Origin: Himantopus leucocephalus
Taxonomy: Eukaryota; Chordata; Aves; Charadriiformes; Recurvirostridae
Assembly (NCBI GenBank): GCA_003993805.1
Contig: RSEF01000019.1
Coordinates: 8,221,140-8,285,139 of the forward strand
DNA length: 64,000 nt
Reading direction: 5' to 3'
Shown here: piece by piece, positions 1 through 12,024 of the stretch
Position numbering within the stretch: the first letter of the stretch is position 1
How the letters are laid out: the number at the start of each line of letters is the position of its first letter
Translations under genes and position numbers: made by a program
The notes under the pieces: model-generated
Seen by the model: the letters and a program-made list of their open reading frames with translations, nothing else
Database searches by the model: none
Told to the model about the DNA's origin: nothing

Positions 1-2823
1 TCTAGTAAGCTATACCACGAAGCAGGGAACGCAAAATGAATAGGCATCTCCAGTAAGGACGTCCTTTTCCTGAAAGCTGTCCATAGTAGTAGGAAACAGC
101 AACAAAAGCTGTGTTGGACCACAGTCTGTCTGCTACGGGAGAGTAGGGGGCTGCAGTAATTCTGACTTTCTGTGTTTGCAGGGTCATGCGCTGCCGTGGT
201 GGTCAGGTCGGCGGTTGTGCTAGCACCTGCTGAGCGTTATCAGAGCCTCTGTGGACTTTGTCTCAGGTGAAAGGAAATGGCTCGTTGCTGGGGAAAGTAG
301 TAGCAGGAGATGGTAACTTTACTTTTCTCCTGTTTGCTTTGTGCCTGTGAATGATCTACTGAGTTACAGCCCTGCCTGTGTGCACGGTACCGCCAAGGAG
401 GAGCACGTGGCATGCTGGAGTGCGGCACCACTTGTGAGGGAGGTACGGCTTTTTCTTGGTAGCACATGGACCAGAGCTGTCAACTGAGCTGAGCTTGCTG
501 CTCTGCCGGGGGTCACTGTGTGGCCCAGTTCAAGTCACTTAACCTGCTCACTCTTTAACGAGCTTGCTGTGGAAAGGGTGAAATACTGCGCAGGCATCTG
601 CTGAGCTGCTGTACCTGTCGTCTAGTGGTCTCAATGGTCCTGTGATTGTGAAAAAGGATAGTACAGCTTTACTGCATGTATCTTGATGGCACACTTTCAT
701 TCTTGATTACTTGGTTTGCTTGCATGTGCTGCCTAGTGCACCGAAGGAAGTTACAACCTTTTAGTAAGTTAAAAGGAGCAAGAAGCCTGTAGAACTTGAG
801 CTGTTTGTGAAGCTTGCTAGAATCCATCTTCTTATTGCATCGCTTGCTGTCCTGGTACTGCTTATCTGACAGTCCCTCAGCTTCTTTTCAGTGTTTCGTT
901 GAGCTCGTGAAGGACTTTTAAAAGCTGTCATGGGATGCCAGTGCTGGCGGATTTGGGCAGGTGACTCTCACCATGGCTGTAGCAGTATCTTGTACAACAG
1001 GGCTGCAGGCCCTTTGCTCTCAGATGTGCCACAGATGGTATTGTGATGTTTGGAGGGTCTGCATGGACAGTGCTGCAGGAACCCAGTTGTTGTGTGTTCT
1101 GGTAGCTGCTTCTTACTTAGGTGCGCTCTCCTTGGTCACACCAAGTTTACATACCTGTCCTAGGAACCGGATTCCTTCTTAAAGATCTCAAAGCATCTCC
1201 AGAGATACTAAAACTAAAAATCATCAAATGCCTAGAAAGCCTTGGCTTTTACCTAGGCATTCCACAATGCCTGCAATTAGACAACAGGAATTCCCCGCAC
1301 CACCCAGGGTGTGAGATGAAGGTCCCTGCAGTTCAGATCCACCACGGTACATACGTTCCCAGTTCCTGCAAATTCTCTTAGGAGTTGAGTGTGACAGGAC
1401 TTTGAGGATTGCAGCCAAAGCTGGTCAGAGCCAGAAGCAGTTGATTGCTACATTGAGACTCTTTTTCATTTTGAAAACATTGCAGGCTGACTTTGGGGGT
1501 ATTTCAGCGCAAGTATACTGTTGCAGTAGTAGAGTTATCTGAAGAGCATAATGCTTTAAAAGTAACACACCCCACTAATCTATTGCTCTCATCTTTCATG
1601 TGCACTTAACTGATGTGAAAAAATTATTTAAGGTATTTCTAGTGTCCAGGGAGACTGTAATAAGATCAGGGCTGGTATCCCAGGTGCCCTTAGCAACATC
1701 AAGAAGTAGTAAAAAACATTAATTAAAACATTAATTACTTTTGATTCTTTTAATGTTTCAGATCTAATGACTAGCCTTTTTTAAATCCTCATTTCTAAGT
1801 ACAGTGCTTCTGTGGAACGCTTAATGCAAATGGCTGGTTAAACTTCATGAAGTGATGATTAACTTCAGGCAGCCACTTTCAGATACTTGGAAGAAGCTGT
1901 TTTATTCAGCAGGCACTTAATATTTTGTGGAAATTAAGGCTGTTGAGTTTGCTTCTCATGGGGATTGGTGAAGGTGATAAGTTTGCATGTCACTCGCTGC
2001 TTTTGCAAATTATCTGCCTTCAGCTGTTTTGCTGTTGTGGGTTTGTGTTTGTTTTTTTTTTTTTTTTTTGTCCACTACTGGGTTCTNGATTCTGTTTAAC
2101 TTTGCTGCTCCTGCATTTTGTACCCTGGCTGGAAGCTGCCTCTGAATTTATGGCCCTGTACGTTACTACTAGCAGAGTTGAATATTTCATAAAAGATCAT
2201 TTAAAATCATTCTTCAGCAAACAAATCACTGCCTGTAGACCTGAAGAGGTCCTGATTGCCTTTGACCTCTGCTGCCACCTGGCAATGAGGATGAGAAACT
2301 TACCATGTGCTACAGCTGATTTTGACTCCCTGCGTATAAATAGCAGCAGTTCCTGGCAAAAGCTCATGATCTGCGTGTGTCTCTTGTATCGGGGGCATTA
2401 GCTTTGCACAGGGAGAGATCTGTGAATTGGGAACTTGAAGTCTCTGGAACAAGGATTGGAGTGTGTAACCCCATAAATCTTAGGGCTGTGACCCTGCAGT
2501 TTCCCCTTCCTTACAGAGGAGCCTCTTTTGTTATGAGCGTGGATTTGTATTCCATTTCTTCTTGAAATGCAGGGTTAAGTAGATTTTCTTGGTGTTCAGG
2601 GGTGCAGGAAAGAAATTTGCTCATCGCTTTCCTAAAATATTTCCTGTTGAATGGAGTATAGCATTCAGTTTGCCGGGTAAAGAGAATGGGCTCTCGTCTC
2701 TTGTGTTGGCGTGCCAATTTTCTATTCCTTGTGTTTCCTCTAGCTCAGTGTGACTGTAGGAAGGTCACTTAATGTGTGTCTTGGCTCTGCTTTTTTTTAA
2801 AAAAAAAAAAAAGGAGTGCTGAA

Positions 2824-2900
2824 ACTGAGGAAAGGAGGCAGCCTGCAGTCTTTGGGGGAAGNACTGAGGAAAGGAGGCAGCCTGCAGTCTTTGGGGGAAG
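2824..2900. repeat. 38-bp exact direct duplication separated by a single N
   Basis: Positions 2824-2861 and 2863-2900 are identical over 38 bases, with one N (2862) between them. This looks like a failed overlap merge at a closed assembly gap rather than a biological repeat. Confidence 0.9.
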
Positions 2901-5795
2901 CCTTTCTGTGTAGGAGGAAAGCCCCCAGTGTGATCTGGGCGAGGGCTTGTAGGTGCTACTGTAATAGGGATCAAAGTGAAACATGTCTCTCTGATTAGGT
3001 CTCAAGTAAGTTGCGTAACTTCTTGTAGCAAGCTTGTTAATGCATACAAGCTATCTTCCTGCTTGTTCAGTCTAAATGACTCCTAGTGAAACCTTTGCTG
3101 TTACTTCCTAGCGTGGATAAATACAGAGTGCCGTCTGTGGCTCGTTCTCGGCAAGCCGAGCTCTGGGCACAAGGCTTCCAGCTGAACAACACGGCTTTTT
3201 ACTTTTCTGTTTAGGTCTAGTCCAGCTTTTGTTTTGAGAAGCTGTTTATCAAGGTCTAAACCTCCCAGTGAGCAGGTTTGGTGCTGTTCTCCAGATACCT
3301 GTTTTGTCTCGGCGCTGCCTCCCTTCTCACTGTCTCACACAGCAGTATCAGTGTGTTGTGATGTGAACCTCTCTGTTCTGTCTCCTTGAAAATTCAAGTC
3401 TGTTATTTTTATTTTTTTTTTTGTCTTGTGTGCAGAGTATATTGGAAGTGTTTGATTATTTTAGTCTCCTCTCCTGGGTGTTGTGCTTGTTTTGTGTGTG
3501 GAAATTGTTACAGATGCCAGGCATTAGTTGCTCTTAAATTGTAATTTATAAGCTGCACCTGTAGTGGACACTACACTGTTGCCCACAGCAAGGGCTGGAT
3601 TAGCTTCGTTGGTGTAGGAGCAAAGACACAATGCTAAGCATTGGGTGTATTTTTTCTGAAATTCTGCAAAATAATTTGTTGTATTCTCTGACCTGGGTGA
3701 AAATGCAGAAAGAATGAAAGATGATAAAATCTGGATTTGGGGAAATTTTTTTTGTAATATGTTGGTAGATTGTAAGGGTAATAAAAGCTGCTTTGCCTGT
3801 ACCATGGAAGACTGATTCTCATTAGTCTTCTATGAAAAATGCTTTTAAAAGAGTTGAATCTGGGCTGGTGGGTGTGTCGAGGAGGTGGCTGTTCAGAAAG
3901 GATCCCCACAACTGATGTGTTGCCCCCTTGGCTGTGAGAAGTGGTGTTCATTCCCCGGTCAGGGATACCCGTGCGCAGAGTGGGTCAGCCTGCGTCGGAG
4001 GACTTTCTGTGCAGTTTAGGGCTGGATGATAATAGAAGGGTGGTGTGGCCTCTGGCTTATGTGCTAAACTCTTTTGGTTAGCCTGAAGAGGCAGAACACT
4101 TGGTCTGGCTCCGTTTCTGGAGCGGACTCCAAAACTGGCAAAAAAACTCCCCTCCACCAAATTTTGAGGAGTAGCCAAGAAAGATAAAGACGGTATCGGT
4201 AAAGCGGTGCAGAAGCGGTTTCTGAAGCTTGCTTCTGTATGTGAGATACCTCTATGGCAAAGTGGTGAAAAATTGATGTTGCCTTCCTCTGTAATAGAGG
4301 ATTCACAGGGAGACACGAGCTTGGCTGAGGAAACTATAAATAATGAAACGATTGGAGCAGGAAGGTAATAAGATATAAAGTGCAGTAAGGAGCTTGATAA
4401 TCTGATAGGGTTAATGTTAATTACAAAGTGTAACCTGTGACTTATTGCATAGCAGGAGCGATCAGCTCAGGGCCTTGCGTTAATCCATTAGGCAGTACAG
4501 GTGGTGCGGGTTGCTGCGGTCGGTGTTTGCATATGTATGAGCTTCTTGGTGATTTCCAAAACATCTGTAAAAAAAAAACAAAAAACAACCCTACAGTTTG
4601 GCTAGACTGATACTTTTATTGTAAACCTCTGCTTTCGAGTGTGTAAACAGAAACTGGTTTGGGTCCCCTTTGCCTAGACGTGACACTGCTGGGGCTGTGG
4701 AGCTGTGCTGGGCCACTATTCGGCTCCTGACTGGGAGAAAATATGCAGAAGCAGCAACTGTGAAATGAAGTACCAGTAAAGCCTTGGGCCATCGGTGTAG
4801 CAGCTTCAGCTGCAAAGGAGGGGAGTGAGCTCTTGTAGGAACATCAGTGAGGCTGATTACACTGAAAGCAGTTTTTAACTTAGAGATAAAAGACAGCCTG
4901 GTGTTGGTGGTGTTTCTCGCTCCGGAGCTCTAGTTTAGCTCTACAACCACCAGCTTTTTCAGACGTTTACTTCTGTCATAATTTATCCCTCTGCAAATAG
5001 GACTGTTGGTTCTTAATTATTTTAAGGTTAAGTGGCTTCATTAGTAGTTTTCATTCACAGAGGAGCCTGTTTCTTGAGCTCTGTAGCCCGTGTTAACTGG
5101 GCTGTGAAAAGGTGGTATTGCTTAAGGGGTATCTCTTGCTGTTCTTGTCTTTTAGTGCTGGTGTTTGAAGCAGACATTGCTGCAGAACACTTGCCTTTAA
5201 TTATTTAAGTATAGAGAAATGTACCTGTTCACTTATTTTTAAAAGAAGTGCCATCCAGTTTGAGATCTTGCTTGCCTGGCTCCTGCCTATCTTTGGAGGT
5301 TTGTAGCTACTGAGTCGTGTTTTCTGAGCTCTCGCCTCTTGGTGATGTTGGTTTTGATGGTGGTACACCAGGCTGGCCTGGGAGAACAGTGTGGGAAAGG
5401 CTGCAAAGTCTTGTGGCCAACTGATATCCTGGTGGTGAGGAGGGTGTGATGCAAGGGCTTGCAGCCTGGTGACATGGGAGACCACCGATCTCTCAGATTC
5501 ATCGTGTAAGGTCAGCCTCTGTGATGCTAACCTGTGTGGCTGGAAAACCTCCTTGCTCTCAGGTTTGAACTACGTTCCAAGGGGGCTTTCCAGCATGACC
5601 TGGAAGAAGCAGGTGGGTGGTCCCTCCATTGTGGACTGTCTGTCTCTTTTATCTATGGATGAAAAACAAAGAAGCTGCTGTTTAGATATTGCAGTGCCAC
5701 ATGCTGATTCAGCTTGCAATGAAAATGCTGTGTGCAAGGGCAGCTCAAGTAAGGCTTTCTGTGTCTGTTTCTGTGCAGCAATTCCTCATGTTTTA

Positions 5796-6018
5796 ATCAT
5801 AGAATGGTTTGGGTTGGAAGGGACCTTGAAGATNNNNNNNNNNNNNNNNNNNNNNNNNNNNNNNNNNNNNNNNNNNNNNNNNNNNNNNNNNNNNNNNNNN
5901 NNNNNNNNNNNNNNNNNNNNNNNNNNNNNNNNNGCTGGAGGCAGCACTGCAGGGGGGTCTCCCCAGAGCGGAGCAGGGGGGCAGAATCCCCCCCTCGCCC
6001 TGCTGGCCACGCTGCTTT
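5796..6018 (-). mobile_element. CR1 LINE 3' fragment, antisense, containing a 100-N gap
   Basis: It begins with the reverse complement of the CR1 3' end (ATCATAGAATGGTTTGGGTT). After 100 Ns (5834-5933) it resumes with the CR1 motif around GGGGCAGAATCCCCCCCTC and CTGCTGGCCACGCT. Both sides read as the same element on the minus strand, so the gap lies inside the repeat. Confidence 0.85.
5834..5933. other. Assembly gap (100 N)
   Basis: A run of exactly 100 Ns inside a CR1 element. The round size suggests a placeholder, so the true length is unknown. Confidence 0.97.
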
Positions 6019-7029
6019 TGATTAATCTTAATGGTAGTGTCTCCAGTTCTTAAAACTTTTGTCAATTCCTGTTCTTATGCCTCCTATAAGGCAGAGCATG
6101 TGCTACTGGTTATTTTTAGCATGGAAAATTTTAAGAGCCCACGTGGTCCCATTTAGTTTTCACTGTGCCAGCCTTGTCCAGTTCTCTTTCACCCAGATAG
6201 TATTTATTTCCTGAGTGCTGTATTGCTAACTATAGGGTTTGTAGGGAGGCATCCTGGCCTTGCTATTGAAGCTACGTTTCCAATTAAGCTGCCTGCTTGT
6301 TTGCTCTGTGATCCTTCAGACGGTCTTTAATCCCAGCCTGGATTTCCACAGCTTTCGGGGTCTGCAAGCGTGACCCCTCAAGTGCCGGGGCAGGAGGGAA
6401 GCGGAGGAGGCCGGGACTGGTGGCACCGTAGGGTACGTCCCTGCAGAGCTTGGGGGCTCCGTCACTTGGGAGTTGTCCTTGTCTCTCTTCTTGTAGAGGC
6501 TTGAAGCAGTTTACCCCCAGAACAGACCTCCTTGTGCGTAGAAAGCCCTGAAAATTGGAGTGAGTGCTTGCTGAACTCTCCTCTCGGACCTTGAGAATGA
6601 ATTATCTGGCTTCTCTGTGAACCTCGTGCTGCAAACATTTCTAACCTTATAAGGCTGTGTATACTGAAGGGTTGTTTGTCCTGGCTAGAGAAACAAGGTG
6701 GCGTAAAACTGCTCGGGCCCTTAAGCGAACAACTAGAATAAGTTGACTGTCCTTGGCTTTTTTTAAGGTAGGCAAGTGTGTGCATTCATTCTTGTCCTCA
6801 TCTCCCTGATCTTTACCAGGAGTTTTCCATAAATCAAGTCAGAATACAGATTTGGAGATCTGACTGACCCCTACCTCTCCCCTTGGTGTCTTAATCCCAT
6901 CCTGACCTACTGTGGAGGTTATTTAGCAAGTTGGAAAAGTCTCATGTCCTAGCTGCAGCTCTCCGGCCGTGCCTTGATATAAGGTGTGACATTTAGACGG
7001 GATTCCTGACGTGCCAGAAGGAAGTGGAA

Positions 7030-7260
7030 GTGGCTGGTGGCGCGGGGCGAGCGCGTACAGTGTGTGAGCACCGTGCTAGCTCGGCTCTATTTTTGGTGCG
7101 GGACTGCACGGGGCCCTGCGCGTTGGGAAGCGGCACTGGGGCATCCAGCGCGTCGCACCGGCTCTGGCTTCTGCAAGTCGATCGTCTCCGGTCCAAAGCC
7201 CGTGGAGCTGCCGGATGTCCCCAGCTGGCTCCTCCTGCCTGGAGAGTGCAAGGACTGTCG
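7030..7260. promoter_or_regulatory. Small CpG-dense patch with ETS-like motifs, candidate AKAP1 promoter or first exon
   Basis: By hand I count about 21 CpGs in roughly 200 bp, in an otherwise CpG-poor 10 kb. Two GGAAGTG motifs (ETS-like) sit just upstream, at 7020-7033. It lies 3.1 kb before the coding exon, on the correct side for an AKAP1 promoter. I see no convincing first-exon donor, so this stays tentative. Confidence 0.3.
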
Positions 7261-10000
7261 GGCCAGGCTCCCTCCCGTTTGGCAGTGTTTAAAGCCATGT
7301 GATTTGACAAGTTGCCATTTTCTGTCCTGCTGCTGGCAGGAAAATCCCAGGCTTTCTTCCCCCCATGTGTTTAAATGATCCCATTGCCCCTGCGGTCCTG
7401 AACTGGCTGTCAAATTGGCAATGCAGAGAGGGTTTTGTCGCTCTTAAACGTGTTGGAAAACGAACGTGGGCTTTAGGAGCTCTCCTGCGGAGGAAATGAA
7501 AGAGAAGTATGTGCTGCATCTTACAACTTGAACGGGTTAAAAATCAGCCATCTTCTAGGCATCACACAAAAAGCGACATTGTGACCAGCATACCAAAATC
7601 AGGCCACTGAAGTCTTCTTGTCGTGTTGATGTAAGGAGATGTTTGCTGGTGTCAGCTGTCCCCCAAGCCAGCCCCGTGCCTTAGGATGTCTGCTGGCGTC
7701 TTGTGCAGAGCCACTGCCTTTTATCCCTTCCTAGTTGATGGAAGGATGTGGAATTCCCATTTAACGTGATTACAGATAGTATAATGCAACTCTTGCTAAA
7801 ACTAGTCAAATTAAAAACATGAAATTAAATGAGCTTCGCAAGGAGCAGTCAGCTAATCCACTGGTCCCCACTGATCTAAATACCACAGAAGAGTGAAGAT
7901 CTTTGTCTTAAATGATATTAATGATCAAAATGACTCTCAGAACTGTTTTGTCTGCCAGGTTTAGGGACGGGCCTGTCCCTCTGTGGAGCATCCTGCTCCT
8001 GTCTTCCTGCGCTGCAGAACTGTGTGGGACTATTGTTTGTACAGTTGGTGCAACTTAATAGGGAATCGGATAATAATAGGGCTGTCTGTTTAATCAGGAA
8101 AGCTTGCTGGGAATGGACTATGTGAGCTACTTTAATTTGAGTTTGTGGTTCGCCTGTGAGACAGCTTGTAGGGTGGTTCTGCATTAATTATAACAACTTA
8201 AACGAGCGGCAGATGAGCACTTGCAGTGCCTCACAATGTGCCATTGTGCTGTAGAGCATAAATGTGAACCTTTTGTCTTGGGAATGTACAAGCTTCACCC
8301 TTTCCATTTACCAAGTTTCAAAAACCAAACATCCAAATTATTGCATATGTTTGTTGGGTTTTTTAATTCCAAATCTCCGATGTTGCCATTAACCAAACAT
8401 TCATCTTCCACAGTGAGCTCTGCTACCTGACTGTATAAAGCCAGCTGGAAGGAACTCTGATTTAGAAGATATCAGATATGAATGTCCAGTGAACACAGAC
8501 TCAAGTTTCCTGTGTAGACCAGCATAAATACCTCATTTGTGACATACTGGAGATGTTACTGGATTTCTTAAATCTTGTCTGCAACTAACCTTTGATTTGG
8601 GATTGAGCATGAAATTTTCTAGTTCCTGTTTTTGCCATTCATTTATTTACTTGCCTCAGTCGTTAGGACTCTGCAGTGAACAGTACAGGAGCAAGGCTGG
8701 TGTCCGAGCTTGGACAAAGTTGTGTGTGTTTGCTCCTGTGGGATGGGAGGGCGTAGCCGGAGGAGGTGAGAAATCTGGAGCGAATATTAAATTCTCTGAG
8801 GCTTGGATGCTCAGCTGGAGCCTGAGGGAGGTATGTTTTTGTCCCTCAGCTAGAATGTAATCAGGTCCTTGTGAAAGTCGAGGCCCCGGAGGAGGGTTGT
8901 GTTTGGAAGCCGCGGTCGGAACACTTGCTCTGATAACAAAAGGTTTTTTCCGGTTGAGACAGACTAAGCATAGTTGAGAGACTGACTTGATTGTCTTCTC
9001 TTGTCTAAGAAATATTAAGCTTCTAAAGAGGAACTAGATAATACTCTCTTCCAGTGGGTGGTTCCCATTTCTAGGACTTTGCTATCTCCTGAAAACAGTC
9101 TTTATTTTCATTGCTCAATGGCAAAAGTCTTGATGTCTGTTTGGAGAAAAGCCTGTCCTGTGTAAGCATTGTCAGACATGTGGTGCTTTGCTTTAATTCC
9201 TGCTCAGTGAAAACATAAACCTTAAGTGCTTTGCAGCAGGGCTGTTTTGGGGATGTGGGTGGCTGTTTAGCTTTGTGTTCCAGCTGCAGACTTTCCTTAA
9301 GGAAAAGGAAAGGCATGTCAGCCCTGCCTCGGATAACCTGGGTGAGGTTTGTAAACGGAGGAGCACGACCAGGACACGAGTCTCAGCGGTGTCCAGGCGG
9401 GGAGGTGTTCGCACACTGTCTAGAGCAGAAGAGACAGGTTCCAGCTCTGGAAAGTCAGAGGAGCAGCAGCTGTCAAAGTAGTAAATTTAGATGTAGAACA
9501 AACTTTGGAGCTGGGTTCCTTATAGCCGTGTCTCTATCGAGGCTGCTTTTGCTAGACAAATACCGCTATTATAAGGGTGTTAGAGCATATTTCCCATCTG
9601 CACTACTGCGAAGGGCTTTTAGAGTCCCTTTTAGAGGGACGTCTGGTTATTGGGAGACATGTGCTTCATCAGGCTGTAGTTGCTTTTTGTTTAGGAATTC
9701 CTGCGCTGTGTGCGTAGAGGTAAATGGAGTATCTGCGCGTTGCTGTGTAGCTCCTACTTAACTGCAGAGTTGTGTGGTGTGCCCGCACGCCAGCCGCCTG
9801 CGGTGCCGTGGATGAGAACGTTTGCAAAGCACTTCACCTGCAGCGAGCTGTTATGTTTTAGGGAAGTGTGTGTTGTCAACCTGTGAAACTCTCAGGAATG
9901 CGATGCTGCCTTTCAAGCGGAGAGCTGGGGAGACCTGCAGCGCATCAGGTCTGTGTCTGGGAAACGTGTGGTACAGCTGTGTTGTGAACCCCACGTGATG

Positions 10001-10036
10001 CTGGAGGAGCTTGGGGTGCTGGAGGAGCTTGGGGTG
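10001..10036. repeat. 18-bp tandem duplication
   Basis: CTGGAGGAGCTTGGGGTG occurs twice without interruption at 10001-10018 and 10019-10036, about 300 bp before the first AKAP1 coding exon. Confidence 0.9.
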
Positions 10037-10331
10037 CTGGATGCTGTCCTTGTGCGCAGTACTGACCTGCAAAGGTGAAACTGGTTTAAGTGTAAAGGTG
10101 AGGTGAGGTGAAACTGTTGAGTGCAGTAGTGAGAAATGTCCAGCGATCCCTAGTCTTAGGTAAGGATCTTGTTCTGTGGTCTGCTGGTAAAGCAGATATG
10201 TGAGTTTAAAGAGCGGCTGGAAAACAAGCCTGTGCATGCTAATAGAAAGACCTCAAGGCATTTATGAAACTTTAGCCTTCCTGTTACCTTCCCTGTAACT
10301 ATTTTAACATGGTTTCTGTTTCTCCATCTAG

Positions 10332-12024
10332 ATACAATTGCTGAGGCTCTGCAAAATGGCTTTATGCTTCCGCAGTTTCACCCTGTATGCCATACCTGGA
10401 GTGCTGGCACTTGTTGGCTGCTGGTGGATCTATTCCCACAGAAAAAAGCATGCAAGCTATCATGACAAACAAGCAATAGCTATTGAAGAAGAGCAGCAGG
10501 AAGAAGTGCCAGAGAATGATTCATCACCCAAAACAGAAGCGTGTGTTCCTCGAAGACTGCCTCTCTCATTGGAAGAGGAATGCCCAGAGAATGAAACCGC
10601 GACCTCCCTGCTGTCAGCAGGGTCGACAACGCCCTCTCTTCTGTGTCAAACTCACGAGAGGCTAGATCTCTCACGGGGCCTTCCAGACCCGTCAGTAACG
10701 ACAGTTCAGCCCAGCACCCTTGAGGACGACAGTGAAAAACTAGAAACAGTAGGATCTCAAGATGAAAGCAGCGTCCCTGCTTGTGTTCCTCTCCCTCTGG
10801 TCTCACGGAGCACAGAGTGTCACGGCAGTGCTGCGGTGAGCCTTACACAGGGTTCAAGCTCTAGTGCAAAGCAGGATCAGTGGCGATCAGCATCAATGAC
10901 TCTGACACAAGAGTCTTTGGGAATCACGGAGGAGATCAGCAATGCAGAGCAGTCAGATGATTCTTCATTTAAGCCCCCTAAAGAAAGCCAGATGCCAGAA
11001 ATTGTGCTATCGGATACTGGCCCTGCGACAGCCCTTTGCTTGGGATTGGAGAAGGAAGCCAATACCCCACACGCCTTTCTCAATAATGAAGTTGAAGTTG
11101 TATCAAGTCACAAGGATTCTGCAGCGAGCATGTTACCAGATAGTTTGGAGTCTGCCTGTTTGGAGCAGTCCAGGGAAGAAGAGATGTCTGAGTCAATAGC
11201 CAGTACTGTACCTGTGTGTCAGGAGGAGGACACGCAGCCAAAAGGAGATGAATTGGAAAGAGAGAAGACTGGAGGAGTAAGTTTGGACAAAGAAGAAGTT
11301 GAGAAAATTGAGCAAGTAGCAATACAGATCATTTCCAAGGTCATTTTGGCAGCAACTGAGGAAGTGCTGTCTGGTTCTGCAGGTGACGTGTCCACCTGGA
11401 TCGCCCAGACTGCTGCCAGCCGAGCTGAGAGACCTCTGGAGACAGCAAGCGTTGTTTCCTCTGGTCAGATGCTTGCGGAAGAAGCTACAGGAGCCGATGA
11501 GAACATTGCTGCAAAGAGCGATGTTGCGGTACTGACATCCCTGCAGACTGAGGAACGGGATCAGTGTGTGACAGGTTCCAGTTGTTTAACACACGACCGT
11601 TTATCTGACCCTGTTCAGGGAGACACAAAAGACTGTCGGACGAAGAGCTGTATGTGCAGTGAGTCCCAAGGAGCTGATCGGACTCCTGTGGAAAACCATG
11701 GAGGGTCACTGGAAAGGTCACACTTGGTTATGGAGGACTCTGGGTGCAGCACATACGCATCTGAAGGTGGGACAAGTGTGGAGGACCCACTGCAAAACAC
11801 AATGCTGTCTGTCACATCAGGCCAGCATTTGGACTCACTGAGCATATCTGCAACCCAAGACACCTCTGCTGAGCAGAGCTCAGTACCAAGTGAAAAACCT
11901 CCTACTCTGAAGCTACCTGAAGACAGCAAAGTGCCGTACAGTAATGGGATACTGAAAGAGGACAGTCCAGACTTGCACCATGAGTGTAGCAGGGCAGCAG
12001 GGATGGATGGAGAACACTCAGCAG
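10332..12024 (+). CDS. AKAP1: AKAP1 first coding exon (membrane anchor and PKA-binding region)
   Basis: This large exon has its acceptor AG at 10330-10331, ATG at 10356 and donor GTAAGG at 12025. It encodes residues 1-556 plus one nucleotide. Residues 1-32 (MALCFRSF... to RKKH) are a hydrophobic anchor with a basic end, as in mitochondrial AKAP1. The middle is acidic, Ser/Thr-rich and probably disordered. Residues 319-338 (11310-11369) contain [18 protein letters not shown], an amphipathic helix of the kind that docks on PKA regulatory-subunit dimers. The 24 nt between the acceptor and the ATG contain no stop in frame, so the exon could also accept an upstream coding exon, as in the N1-type ER-directed variants described for mouse D-AKAP1. 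Reading through the donor gives 18 further residues before TAA at 12078-12080. Confidence 0.95.

Larger units (their letters stand above)
1..10331. other. Region upstream of the first AKAP1 coding exon (probably intron 1)
   Basis: No coding exon is supported here. Reading frames are short and none resembles a known protein. The stretch contains a poly-T with one undetermined base at 2087, a suspicious duplication around 2862, a CR1 fragment with an assembly gap at 5796-6018, a CpG-dense patch at about 7030-7260, and an 18-bp duplication (10001-10036). Mammalian AKAP1 has a non-coding first exon many kilobases upstream of the coding start. I could not place it here with confidence. Confidence 0.6.

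Noticed and set aside
9231..9761. Open frame of 176 codons upstream of AKAP1
   Set aside because: No recognisable domain. The composition does not look coding, and it starts at a non-ATG or weak context within probable intron 1.
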